From Alligator mississippiensis (lineage: Eukaryota > Chordata > Crocodylia > Alligatoridae): a stretch of DNA of 64,000 bases. The stretch's first letter is position 1, and each line of letters starts with the position of its first letter. This document shows, piece by piece, positions 47,191-59,566 of this stretch. Position numbers and translations under genes: made by a program. The notes beneath the pieces are model-generated. The model was not told where the DNA came from. It worked only from the letters and a program-made list of their open reading frames with translations, and searched no databases. The stretch is taken from the NCBI RefSeq assembly GCF_030867095.1, contig NC_081824.1, forward strand, positions 55,462,882-55,526,881, read 5' to 3'.

Positions 47191-47280
47191 TTTTTTTTCA
47201 TTTTTTCATTTCATTCTTTCATTTTCATTCATTTCATTTCATTTTTTCATTCATTTTTCAAAGTGGAAAGTTCCACTTTG
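47191..47280. repeat. TTTCA/ATTC-rich microsatellite plus palindrome
   Basis: About 70 bp of imperfect TTTCA and CATT units (47191-47260), directly followed by a palindrome: CAAAGTGGAA (47259-47268) and TTCCACTTTG (47271-47280) with a 2-base centre. Confidence 0.85.
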
Positions 47281-47678
47281 ACTGTGAAGTAGAGTGCTCA
47301 TTCAAATTTCATCTGAAACCTTCAAGCAATCTTTTAGATGCTGTAGATTTCAGGTATTTGACACCTTGAAAGCAAGAGCACAGGCCTTAAACTGGATTCA
47401 GTATTCTGTGGGAAAGCTGTAGAAGACAAAATGGAGGATAGGTTTGATGTTCTCATGGTAGCCCCCATTGCTAAGGAGTTTCCTAAGTCTGATGGTGTTG
47501 AGTCCAACCATATGTCATTGCCAGCCAAGATGTAAAGGCGGTATGTATAACTGATGTTGGATCATTGTCCAGCAGCATGGATGGAGTCTCTTAAACAACT
47601 GAAAGTAGTATAAAGCATTATTCACAGATATGGCTACATGAAAGCTTAGAATGAAAAAGGCTATCAGGAATGCTCATT
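47281..47678. other. Unrecognised intronic sequence
   Basis: Compositionally different from AT-rich neighbours, perhaps an old repeat; no family recognised. Confidence 0.4.
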
Positions 47679-49161
47679 AATTCATAGATGCTAGGGTCGG
47701 AAGGGACCTCAATAGATCATCGAGTCTGACCCCCTGCATAGGCAGGAAAGAGTGCTGGGTTTAGATGACCCCAGCTAGATGCCTATCTAACCTCCTCTTG
47801 AAGACCCCCAGGGTAGGAGAGAGCACCACCTCCCTTGGGAGCCCATTCCACACCTTGGCCACTCTAACTGTGAAGAAGTTCTTCCTAATGTCCAGTCTAA
47901 ATCTGCTGTCTGCTAGCTTGTGGCCATTATTTCTTGTAACCCCCGGGGGCACCTTGGTGAATAAAACCTCACCAATTCCCTTCTGTGCCCCCGTGATGAA
48001 CTTATACGCAGCCACAAGGTCACCTCTCAACCTTCTCTTGCGGAGGCTGAAGAGGTCCAGGTGCCCCAGTCTCTCCCCATAGGGCTTGGCCTGCAAGCCC
48101 TTAACCATACGAGTGGCCCTTCTCTGGACTCTCTCTTGAAGTGTGGCGCCCAAAATTGAACGCAGTATTCCAATTGTGGTCTTACCAGCGCCCGATAGAG
48201 GGGAAGTATCACCTCCTTGGAGCTGTTCGTCATGCATCTGCTGTTGCACAATAAAGTCTCTCACTGGGATTGTAGAGAGGCAGCAGCAAGGTGCCAGACT
48301 ACCATGCATAGACCCTGAGATGGTGCAGAGTCACTTGGAGGAACTGGATGCGTTTAAGTTGGCAGGCCCGGATAAGCTCCATCTGAGGGTACTGAAGGCA
48401 CTGGCTGCTGTCATTGCACAGCCACTGGCGGGAATATTTGAACACTCATGGCGCACGAGCCAGGTCCCAGAGGACTGGAAAAGAGCCAATGTGGTCCCCA
48501 TTTTCAAGAAGGAGAGGAAGGAGGACCCAGGCAACTATAGGCCAGTCAGTCTCACCTCCATCCTTGGCAAAGTCTTTGAAAAAATTATCAAGGCTCACAT
48601 TTGTGAGAGCCCGGCAGGAAAAATTATGCTGAGGGGGAACCAGCATGGGTTCATAGCAGGTAGATCATGCCTGACTAATCTAGTCTCTTTTTATGACCGG
48701 GTTACAAAACGCCTGGACGCAGGAGTAGGGGTTGACGTCATATACTTAGTTACTTCAGGAAGGCCTTTGATACGGTATCCCACACCATACTGGTGAACAA
48801 GTTAAGAGGCTGTGCCTTGGATGACTACACAGTCTGGTGGGTGGCGAATTGGCTGGAGGGTCACACCCAGAGAGTCACAGTGGATGGGTCGGTATCGACC
48901 TGGAAGGGTGTGGGCAGTGGAGTCCCGCAGGGCTCGGTCCTAGGACCGATACTCTTCAATGTCTTCATCAGCGACTTGGACAAGGGAGTGAAGTGTACTC
49001 TGTCTAAGTTTGCGGATGACACAAAAATGTGGGGAGAAGTAGACACGCCGGAGGGCAGGGAACAACTACAAGCAGACCTGGACAGGTTGGACAAATGGGC
49101 AGAAAACAACAGAATGCAATTCAACAAGGAGAAATGCAAAGTACTGCTCCTAGGGAGGAAT
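47679..49161 (-). mobile_element. CR1 LINE copy 3 with inverted 5' half (twin-primed)
   Basis: A single insertion in two opposed parts. 47679-48257 is minus-strand CR1 3' sequence (tail ATTCATAGATGCTAGGG, C-terminal RT to HLAGVI). 48258-49161 is plus-strand CR1 covering upstream RT ([80 protein letters not shown]). Compared with copy 1, about 138 bp between the two parts are missing. The inverted 5' part joins the sense 3' part at its upstream end, the arrangement produced by twin priming. There is a ~20-bp deletion in the 3' part near 48137 and a frameshift near 48750. Confidence 0.88.
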
Positions 49162-51701
49162 TAAATATGGATAAAACTTACTTTTGAAGGTATATGCTTT
49201 GAAAAAGACTACTCTATAGCTCTAAACTTCTTACTACATGTTCCTCTTCCCTCCTTTTTGGTGGGTTCAGCTTCACCTTGCTCTTTGAAATCCTTGAGTT
49301 TATCCTAAGTCACTCCCACACAGAAGCATCCTCATGCCCCAGCCAGCCAGGACAGTGCTTCTGTAGAGTTTTTTTACTCCGTAGCAGTATAGTACTTGTA
49401 TTTACAAGTAGTATCTGACATTTACAAGTACTATCCTGCTGTGCACTAAATTAGTTTACTTCATGTAGACATGATGTTTAATCTAGCTAATTAGTCAACT
49501 GCAGTAAATGTCTTGTGTAGATGTGCCCATTTTGTACTAATTTACCCCCTACCATTGTAAGATTCACTTCACAATCTTAGATTTTTTGTCTCATAATATG
49601 CCTGTAAAGCTATTATCCTCATTTTACAGGAGTACTGACAATGCTAAATTATTTGCCTTCTTTCACATATGTCATAAGTAGCAGAGCAGGGAACATAGCT
49701 TAGGTTCCCTAGATCCTAGACTGACATCCTTACCCCTGAATCATCCTTCCTTAGTTCAACTACTGGCAGCATAAGTTACAAGTGAGGGTATCTGACTATG
49801 GCCTTAAATAAGAAGTGGTGCCTGCTGTTACCTTGTATCCTTCTCCACTCCAGTTAAAATGCAGGGTCCTCAGAATGGTCAAAATACCTGTACTTATACC
49901 CTTTATGCCTACTGTAGGAAGTTCAACTTGTTTCCTTTTGTAATTGTTCAGGAACACCTTCATAATTTCATAAAGAAAGCAGGCTAATTTTCTTTTAAGG
50001 TGGAAAAAAAGGAATATTTACTATAAAAGGAATTGTGATAGTATCAAACCTAAACGTTGTGTTCAAATTTAGCACAATTTAACTGATATAAGAATTTTAA
50101 TTCATATAGGCAGGACAACTAAAAGTAGCTTAGTAAAATGCACAGAACTTTATTAATTGATTAAACCTGTGCTCTTTCAACAAATAAAACATCAAGTTCT
50201 TATTAATAACCTTTTGTGAAAGAAAAAAATATGGATTTTACTTTGAAGAGATTGGTGATCTACATCCCATCCCTTTATGTGGAACTGCTTATTATCCATT
50301 CTCCATGCTTCAATAGGATATAATGTTAGTAGCAATTCCCATAATCTTTTCTAAATTTTGCTCTTTTGTGCATGTCTTAGGCATTGCCCATGCATGAAAC
50401 ATCTAATCTGTAGCTAACAATGACAGATGGTTTTCTCATTCATTTCTAATGAGCCATTTTTAAAGTGCCTGTACCATTTTTGTTTGTTTGTTTAAACTTC
50501 ATATTTTATTCGGGTTTTCTGAGGGAAAAATACCAATGCTCTTTCTGAGAACTGTTGAATGAAGGGCAATAAGAACAAATAAAATTGATTCAGTTATGAC
50601 TCATCTGCAAGACATGCATTATAAAGGATTTGGATTAGAAATAATGAGGTCAAAGTCTCTCTCATGTAATTTTTCTGCCATTCTTCTGTTCATCCCCCAT
50701 CTTATTTCTCTGTCTCCTCTAGTTTTAACTCTCCCTACACCTCCCAAATTGTTAATAGAGAATAGCAGATGCAAGTAGTGCCTGAAGTTGCAACTGCATG
50801 GAGAAGGAAAAAAAAAAAAAAGACTGTTCTTGAGTTTTATTATAGCAGAATTAAGATGTTGTAACACAGGAAAACTTCTACTGAAGTTCTAAGAGATAAG
50901 AAAAAGAAACAATTTTTTTTTGAATTATTGTACTCACTCCTGGGTCTACATAACAAGTTGGCTGAGGCTACAACAAAAGTAGTAAGTCTTGACCAAAGGA
51001 ATCTAGGTTATATGTTATCAGTGACGCAGAAATGAGAGGAGCTCCTTCTCCTGTCTTTTTTCCTCATCCATTCCCATGATCCCACTACCTTATCAGGAGC
51101 TTCCAAATACTCATCTTCTTTGTATTTTCCCTCATTTTAATTATTATTTCTCCTGACATTTTTCCCTTTTACCCTGCCAGTTAAAAATGTTACTGTATCT
51201 CCACTCTAAAATAAAAAGAAAGAAAAGTTCCCTTAGTTTATAGCTCCCAATCTGTTTATACAGTCCCTTTAACAAGCAGTACATTCAAATCACAAACTCT
51301 CATTTTCCTTGATTAGATTTCTCCCTCTAACACTTTCCATTCCATCTTTAGACCTACTCCTGCTATCTGAACAATGCTTCTGCCTGTAGCCACACAGAAC
51401 CATCAGTTGGTACAGGCACTGATTAGTACATGTACTAGTCAGGCTTTGCTGAAGCACTGACCATTGTAGGCCTCACTAGGGAAGTGACTGATACAGAACT
51501 ACTCACACAAGTTTAAGTTAAAATATGCACATGCAGGCTAATACTGGATAGTTAAGAACAACAATAACATTTACAGTGTGCAATACTGCCAGGAAAGGAA
51601 GTGAGAGGATAACAGAAAATGGTACAAGATACAGAATATTGCCAGGAAAAGGATCTATGGAAACAAACAAAGCAAACATCAGGTGGTACAGTATTGATGT
51701 G
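49162..51701. other. EYS intron
   Basis: AT-rich. Includes an inverted repeat (49383-49440), and the region 49360-49530 ending TTGTGTAGATGTGCCC resembles the terminus of the element at 59 kb. No gene. Confidence 0.5.
49383..49440. repeat. Inverted repeat with 18-bp arms
   Basis: AGCAGTATAGTACTTGTA (49383-49400) and TACAAGTACTATCCTGCT (49423-49440) pair at 17/18. TTTACAAGTA is present twice between and within the arms. Confidence 0.85.
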
Positions 51702-52647
51702 TGTCACAGGGCACTAGTGCCCTGCTCCTTTTAAGAGCTGAAACTGCTAGGGGAAGCCCCAGCTGCTGGTTACTTGGGCAGCCAGAATGAGCTAGTGGCC
51801 CACACCTGCCAGTGGTCAGCTGACCAGAAAGGGCAGGGCCTGCCTCATATATGAAGCCCAGGGCTGAGGGCAGTTCCCTGCCAGCAGCCAAGGGGGAAGG
51901 AGCTCTCCTAGAGCAAACAAAGGGAAGAGGTCTGACTGCATGAGCAGCTCCTGATACTGTTGTGGGACGGAGTATTCCCCAATAGGGTTTGAATGATGTT
52001 ATAGCCGGGCGGCTTGAATTTATGTTACAACCCAGGGGCTTGTGTTTTGTTTATTGTTGTATAACACTGGTGGTTTGGGTGAGGCTATTAGGGGAAGGAG
52101 AAGGCCTCATAGGGGACCCACAGTAGCGTGGGGACCCCAGTGCTAGAGAGGGCTCAACATTGCAGGGCTGCACCGACCCCAGCACCAGAGAGGGTGCAGC
52201 ACTTTTTAGGGCTGTGGAGAGCCCAAGTGCCAGTGAGGAGCACAGTGAGACAGGGCTGCAGAGAGCCCAAGGAGGACAAGGGGGCCAAATTGCAACAAGG
52301 CCCAGACCGAACAATGTTGGTACCATCTGTAAGGCTTGGGGCATGGTACTGTACCACCTGATGGTAAAGGGGTGGTTGGAGCCGCACATAGCCCATAAGG
52401 CTAAGGTGCCCCAAAACACCCATTGTGACATCTATCTTGGAGTGGGACCCACCAGGGGTCCAGAAACCCATGGGATCCACAGAGTCAATCAAGAGTATGT
52501 ACAAGAGGACTAAAAGGTAGTCTCCCTATCAATCATTTGATCAAAGATCTGGCAGGTGACAATCGAGGGTGCCCCTTGGGCCAACTTGGCATGCTGAGGG
52601 GGCCTTGGGGAGATCACGGCCATCCTGCAGGACCCCATCCTGTGACA
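51702..52647 (+). mobile_element. Solo LTR (946 bp), Gypsy- or ERV-like
   Basis: TGTCACAGG at the left and CCTGTGACA at the right are perfect 9-bp inverted ends with TG...CA. TATA box CATATATGAAG at about 51846, 145 bp in. The interior is GC-rich and repetitive (GAGAGCCCAAG-type motifs at 52216 and 52261). No convincing target duplication: flanks ATGTG and ATACA differ at three positions. Frames inside are by-products. Confidence 0.65.
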
Positions 52648-52927
52648 ATACATTTAAAAAAGAATGGTAACATAAATTGAGATGTATAACAGCTACGAGA
52701 CATCCCAAAGTAGCAGCAGAGTGTAATAAACAGATTCTTCAAAACATGTTTTGCTAAATGTACAGCTTTTTCTAATCAGCATATTTTTCTTAGTAATGTG
52801 TGTTGATCTGTATAAAAGGAGAGCTGGGAAACTTTGATTGCCTTGGGGAATGTAATATGATTGGATATCTATGATGTGATTGGAATAACCTAGACTAGGT
52901 GGAATAGCTTGCATGACTGAAGCACTG
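52648..52927. other. Short spacer
   Basis: Nothing recognised. Confidence 0.5.
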
Positions 52928-55577
52928 TCATGGATAGGTACAAACTCTTCAGGAAGCACAGGCAGGGGAGGAGAGGAGGAGCTGTGCTTTACGGAAAAAA
53001 GCTGTATGATTGCTCACAGCTCTGGTATGAAACTGGAGATAGGCCTGTTGAAAGTTTCTGGGTAAAGGTTAGAGGGGAGAGCAACAAGGTTGATGTTGTG
53101 GTGGGTGTCTGCTATAGACCACCAGACCAGAAAGATGAGGTAAATGAGGCTTTCTTCAGACAACTGGCAAAAATTTCCAGATCACAGGTCCTGGTTCTCA
53201 TGGGGGACTTCAATCACCCTGACATTTTCTGGGAGGACAGTACAGAAGTGCACAGGCAATCCAGGAAGTATTTGGAGAGCATTGGAGACAACTTGATCTT
53301 CTGCTCACAAACAGGGAGAAATTGGTGGGGGATGTAGAAGTGGATGGCAAGTTTGGCAACAGTGATCACAGGATGATTGAGTTCAGGATCCTGAGGAAAG
53401 CAAGAAAGGAGAGCAGCAGACTATGGACCCTGGACTACAGAAAAGCGGACTTTGACTTCCCCATGGAACTGATGGGCAGAATCCCCTGGGAGTCAGTCTG
53501 AGGGGCAAAGGAGTCCAGGAGAGCTGGTTATATTTTAAAGAAACATTACTGAGAGCTGAGGAACAAACCATCCCAATCTGCAGGAAGAATAGCAAAAGTG
53601 GCAAGCAACCAGCTTGGCTTAACAGACAACTCTTCAGTGAGCTTAAACACAAAAAGGAAGCTTACAAGAGGTAGAAGGGTGGACAACCAAGTTGGGAGGA
53701 GTATATGAATATTGCTTGAGCATGAAAGGATGAAGTCAGGAAGGCCAAAGTGCAATTGGAGTTGCAACTAGCAAGAGACCTGAAGGGTAACAAGAAGGGT
53801 TTCTACATGTATGTTAGCAACAAGTGGAAGGTCATGAAAAATGTGAGTCCCTTACTGAATGGGGAAAGCAACCTAGTGACACATGATGAGGAAAAGGCTG
53901 AAGTGTTAAGTGCTTTTACCTCTGTGTTCACAGGCACGGTCAGCTCCCAATCTACTAGACTGGGCAGCACAGTTTGGGGAGAAGGTGAGAAGCCCTCAGT
54001 GCTAAAAGAACAGGTCATGGGCTGTTTAGAAAAGCTGGACATCCATGAAGTCAGATGCAATGCATCTGAAGGTGCTAAGGGAGTTGGCTGATGTGACTGC
54101 AGAAACACTAGCCATTATCTTTGAAAACTCGAGATGATCAGGGAAGGTCCTGGAAGACTGGAAAAGGACAACTATAGTGAGAATTTTTAAGACAGGGAAG
54201 AAGGAGGATCCAGGCATCTACAGACTGGTCAGCCTTATGTCAGTCCCCAGAAAAATCATGGAGCACGTCCTCAAAGATTCTATTTCTAAGCACCTGGAGG
54301 AGAAGAAAGTGATCAGTAACGGAGATCATGGATTCACCAAGGGCAAGTCATGCCTGACCAATCTGATTGCCTTCTAAGGTGGCAATTCTAACTGGCTCTG
54401 TGGATACAGAGAAAGCAGTGGAAGTAACATACCTTAAATTTAGCACAATCCTTGATACCGTCTCCCACAGCTTTCTTGAAAGCAAACGGAGGAAGTATGG
54501 GTTGGGTGAATGGACTGTGAGGTGGACAGAAAGCTGGCTGGATTGTTGGGCTCAATGGGTAGTAATCAATGGCTTAATGTCTAGCTGGCAGCCAGCATCA
54601 AGTAGAGTGCCTCAGGGGTCAGGCCTGGGGCCAGTTTTGTTCAATATTTTCATTAAGGATCTGGAAAATGGGATGAATACACCCTCGGCCAGTTTCTGGA
54701 TGACACCAAGCTGGGGCGGGTGTCGTAGATGCACTGCAGGGTAGGACTAGGATTCAGAGTGACCTAGACAAATTGGAGGATTGGGCCAAAAGAAATCTCA
54801 TGAGGTTTGACAAGGACAAGTGCAAAGCTCTGTACTTAGGATGGAAGAATTCCATGTACTGCTGCAGTCTGGGGACCAACTACCTAAACAGCAGCTCTGC
54901 AAAAAAGGATCTGGGGGTTACAGTTGACAATAAGATGGATATGAGTCAGCAATGTGCCTTTGTTGCCAAGAAGGCTAACAGTATACTGGGCTGAATTGGT
55001 AAGAGTATTGCCAGCAGATTGAGGGAAGTAATTATTCCTCTCGATTCTGCACTGGTGGGACCACTTCTGGAGTACAGTGTCTAGTTTTGGGCCCCCCACT
55101 ATAGAAAGGATGTGGACCTATTAGAGAAAATCCAGTGGAGGACAGTGAAAATGGTTCGGGGCCTGGGGGATGCGACTCTGAAGAAAGGCTGAGGGAACTG
55201 GGCTTATTTAGTTTGGGAGAAGAGAAGACTGAGGGGGGATTTAATAGCAGCTTTCAACTACCTGAGAGGGTGTTCCAAAGAGGATGGAGCTAGACTGTTT
55301 TCCATGGTGGCAGATGTCAGAACAAGGTCTCAAGTTGCAGCAAGGGAAGTTTAGGTTAAATATTATGAAAAAAGCTTTATCACTAGAAGTTTGTAAAGCA
55401 AGGAAACAGGTTACCCAGAGAGGTGGTAGAATCTCTATCCTTAGAGGTTTTTAAGACCTGGATAGAAGAGCCCTGGCTGGGATCATATAGTTGGGGGTGG
55501 TTCTGCTTTAAGCAGGGGGTTGAACCAGGTGACTTCCTGAGATTCCTTCCAACCCTAAGTTTCTATGATTCTATGAA
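52928..55577 (+). mobile_element. CR1 LINE copy 5: endonuclease and RT, old
   Basis: Longest LINE in the window (2.65 kb), plus strand. It begins inside the apurinic-type endonuclease (52930-53335: RRGGAVLYGKK, VVVGVCYRPPDQKDEVNEAF, LMGDFNHPDIFW). It passes through the EN-RT linker and RT N-terminus ([35 protein letters not shown] at 54180-54377), then [20 protein letters not shown] (about 54605-54665). The FADD box is frame-broken near 54690-54710. C-terminal motifs follow (QCAFVAKKANSILG near 54950), and the 3' tail TTCTATGATTCTATGA is at 55560-55576. Numerous frameshifts and stops; inactive. Older subfamily, like copy 4. Confidence 0.9.
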
Positions 55578-56549
55578 CGCTCCAATAGAGCATGCATACA
55601 CAGAAAAGTATACAGACCACGCACAGGGAATACACCTTCTATGTACAAGTGGTTTGTATTCATCCTTTTTTTTTTCTTATGTTTTTTCCTCCAGTTAAGG
55701 CAACCAACTCTTTCCTCTCTGTTCTGAGTTTACATCATCCTGGATTCTCCTGTTTTTGCCCAGAAAACTTCTTCATGTTAGTTTAAAAAAAAATGTAGCC
55801 TTCCCCTTGCCCTCTTCTTATTTCTGCCAGGGCTCTGTGCCACATTCTCTCTCTGTCTTTCTCCTTAGTCAAAAATTTCCTATCTTTTGCTTCAAAGATT
55901 TTATATACTGTGTCCCTTCAAATGACTGACAGATCTCTCTCTTTCACCCCAGCTTCTCAATCTCTGAGAAATCACACATCTTCATTTGCCTGTCTATCCT
56001 TTTCTCTTGAAGAATGCAATGTTACCTTGAAGTATTGAGCCAGACACCGAGCCCTGAGAAAATGAGAGACACAAAAGTACCTAACACTGTTCTAAAAGGC
56101 TAGCAAGGGATTTCTCTGACACTGGGGAATCCAAGTTCAAACCATGCATCATTCCCCCTCCCTTTTCTGTGGAGGAGGCACAGAAGGATTGCTGTTTGCA
56201 TACAATACAGCAGTTCAGTGATTGTATAGCAGGGAAATAATTTCTAAATCCAAGTACATTACAGATCTTAGTACCTTACAGTAATAGCCAGTTGGTACTC
56301 ATCCTTCTCCTTACATACATGTGTAGAACTGAGAGATGGGAGGCTTATGGATGCTTTTGCTTCTATTCCTCCACCTCAGTTCTGCCAGTTAAGTCAAATA
56401 TATTTTCAGTGGCATGCCTTTTTCTTTTGTTAAGCCCTTTCTTTTAGGCCCTTTCTTCCTCAAGTTGTTTATGCCCCGAAATTAGGTAACTCAATTTCTA
56501 TTGAGTGGTGGACGGAGAGAGGAGGGTGTAGTGGTGTGGATGTGCTTCC

Positions 56550-56835
56550 TACTGCCACTGCTGTCCCTGGCAGATCCAGATGCAGGGGGAGTCCCAGAGC
56601 TGCTTCTAACCCTCTTTAGCCAGGGGTTGCAGCTGTATGAGGTTCAAGAGATGGTGAAAACAACAGCAGCAGTGTGCAGGTACTTTCTTCCAAAGCCTGC
56701 TCCCTGCCTGCCCCTCTCCCACAGGGGTCTATCTTTGGCCAGAAACAAGCGCTAGAAGAAAGAACCTCCACACCCCTGCCACTGTCTCTGGCTGAAGCAA
56801 GTACAGGGGGAGCCCTAGAGCTGCTCCTGCAGTAG
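56550..56835. repeat. Direct duplication in a GC-rich patch
   Basis: About 55 bp at 56550-56608 (TGCCACTGCTGTCCCTGGC...GGGGGAGTCCCAGAGCTGCT) recurs at 56777-56828 (TGCCACTGTCTCTGGC...GGGGGAGCCCTAGAGCTGCT). Confidence 0.7.
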
Positions 56836-57203
56836 GAAGACTGTATAGGAAGAAACATTCACATATTTGTACTTCCTTACTCTGCAAAAGTGTCATCTGT
56901 TAGTTTATTGGGGAGAAGGCTGGGGGGGTTAAAGAAAGTTCACATAAATGGTGGATATGGAAAGCTCCTGAGAGTCCATGCATCTCAAGGATCTTGCTAC
57001 AAAAAGAAACTATCACTGCACATACACGCTTAACCTGCATTCACCAAAGTGAACATCTTCATGGCTCATTAGCTGCTTTTGGATGAAAGGGGAAATAAAA
57101 CATTTCTTTTTAATGTTATCCCTCAATGATTTTCAAGGATGAATTCTGTCATGCAGGAAGAAAATGTTGATACTTTATCTTGCAAAAATTCTATGCCATA
57201 GAT

Positions 57204-57229
57204 TGTTTGTTTGCTTGCTTGTTTGCTTG
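57204..57229. repeat. (GTTT/GCTT)n microsatellite
   Basis: Interleaved TGTT and TGCT tetranucleotides. Confidence 0.7.
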
Positions 57230-58097
57230 ATTTTAAATTTCATATTTTCTTTCTTTTATGAGTAAAAATATTGCTGTGTTTTCCAAAGACTGTCCTAGGG
57301 GCAACAAAATGTTAGTGGTTGTTTAGTATGTTTCACTGAAATGTAGAAGGGCCTTTGGCAGCTAAAACCTTGGATCCAGTTTCACATGTAAGAGGAATCA
57401 TGGCATGTATTTCTGGTGGTTTCGAACATTACTGCAAATACGAACTAAAAGCATAATATTTGTCTGGCTGCATGGGTTTCAGAGGATGTGGAGGTACAAG
57501 ATGGACAGTTCCCTTGTTTGGTGATTGACAAATTTGTTTCAGATACATTTCGAAATCCTCATTTCCATTACCTAACTCCTTGAAGATGGTCCAGAGAAGA
57601 AGTTTGTAAGGGACCCTATATCAGTATATTAACAAATAAACACCAAGTTAAAAGTAAAGGCCAGTCAGATGCACAATAGCCAAATCATGAAACAGTTCTG
57701 CAGCAATTTCAGGAAGAGCTGGCCAAGAAACCTACAAGAATTGCCAGGAAAAACAGCCAGATGCTGCTGGCAAAAATTGTTCCAGAATGTGGCATCTGGG
57801 ACCAGTAAGTGCCATATAGTTCCCATCTGTGGCTGAAGCTGTTAACTGCTTCTCAGGAAGGGAAAGGAGAAAGGAAGGGGACAGCAACAGTCCAAAATAG
57901 CACCAGTGACAACAGAAGGCAGGCTGAACTCAGCATTCAAATTACATTATATATCCCAATTTACTGCCATTTCTATGATGCTGTGAAAAATCCAGTTGTT
58001 TAAAGATAAACATGTTTTAGGCATATAAAACTCAAAGCCATAAATTTGCACATTTTGTCCATGAGAAATGCATGGTGGGTTTTAGTGAATAATACAA

Positions 58098-58139
58098 ATG
58101 CATGCATGCATGCATGCACATGCGCATGTGCATATATAT
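58098..58139. repeat. (ATGC)n and alternating purine-pyrimidine tract
   Basis: Five ATGC units, then CACATGCGCATGTGCATATATAT. Alternating purine-pyrimidine with its own palindromic centre CACATGCGCATGTG. Confidence 0.85.
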
Positions 58140-58865
58140 CAAGGAATTGTTTTACCTTTCTCTCTAAATATGATTTGCCTAGTACAGAACAAAAACCATT
58201 TTTTTGTTGCCCTGCTGTGTAAACATTGCAATCAAAGCCCAACCTTTTTCTTTCCCTGTTTTTTTGTTTTTTTTTTTTTAAATAAAACTATCAGAACAAG
58301 AGCTTATGGAACCTTCCAGAATCCTAGCCATTTAGGGTTATCTATATATGAAGTATTTACTGTTGGGGATACAGATGTTCTACTACTGGAAAACTAGCTT
58401 TTGATTTTGAAGAGCTGATCTGGATTTAAATGCCAAGAGACGGAAAAGTGTAATTTTAGAGCAAATACTTTATAGGTTGGACTGGACTGAGTTTGAGCAC
58501 GGGAAGCAGAGTACAACTAACTATGCGAGATAACATAATTGCAGAGATTGTAAATTGACAGAAAATGAATATCAGATGAAATCTAAATTAGTAAAGAGTA
58601 GGCAAAAAGGTGTTATCATGGCCACTAATTTAAAAAGTGTTGCTAGAGAAGAAAAGCATGGTTCAGGATACACGATTCCTCAAATAATTCAGATATGAAG
58701 AGTAAGAGGTTCTGAAATTCAGAAAAAACAAAACCAAACAAAACCTGAGGCTTCCATTACAAATCAGGCAAAAAAAATATATAGTACTCATGGTGAACTA
58801 ATAAATTAATATCTTCTGCAAGATAGCCCCTGGCAAAAAAAACAAGAAAGAGTTTAATGCATACC

Positions 58866-59566
58866 AGGTGCATCTACACATTCATTTACTCCAGCCTAGA
58901 TTTACTGTGCAGTAAACTACTTCACAGTAAGTGTTTTTGGGTAGTTGTCTACACATGCAGGGATTAGGAAGTCAGCTTGCTCCCATTTCCCTGCAGCCCT
59001 ACAATGTGGCCCTGTGGCCACCAGGGGGAACTCCAGGCTCCCCCTGGGTTCTAACCCAGAGGCTGTCAAGGAGCACTAGGCCATCATATCCCAGCAGTGG
59101 CCCCACAGTTGCAGAGCTGCTGCTGGGAGACAAGGGTCTTCCAGCCCTCCGCTCTCTGATTGCGATGGTAAAGTGGGGTCTGGGAGATAAAGATCTCCCA
59201 GCTTCCACTCCACAATCATGATCTGGGAGCAGGGGGCTTAGAGCTCCCTGCTGCAGGGGCATAGTCCCCACTTGGGTTTATGTGGCAAAGCCTGCCCTGG
59301 CAGCAGGCAGCTCCTGGAGGCAGGGAGCTATCTCCTGCCCTCTGGTAGATGGCTGACCAGGAGCTGATTTGGCTCCTGGCCAGATGTCTACATGAGCAAT
59401 ACATTACTAAAGCTGAGTAAATTTGCTACTTGCATTTGCAGATAGCAAATTTACTTGGGATTAGGGAGATTTACTGTTAAGAAAGCATGTGCACATGTAG
59501 ATCCATATGCTTCCTTCACAGTAAGCTATGCTAATTCACTGTTAAGTATTTCACGTAGATGTGTCC
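58866..59566. mobile_element. MITE-like element, ~0.7 kb
   Basis: Left GGTGCATCTACACATTC and right (reverse complement) GGGACACATCTACGTG share the core CATCTAC. Both ends carry ACAGTAA and CAGTAAA-type motifs. The interior is GC-rich. A similar end occurs at about 49500-49530 (GTGTAGATGTGCCC). Target duplication not found. Confidence 0.5.

Larger units (their letters stand above)
55578..58865. other. EYS intron
   Basis: Mostly AT-rich. A GC-rich patch at 56500-56835 contains a direct duplication. Microsatellites at 57204-57229 and 58098-58139. No gene. Confidence 0.5.

Noticed and set aside
52051..52513. Frames of 116-126 residues on both strands
   Set aside because: Inside the 51702-52647 LTR; GC- and repeat-driven.
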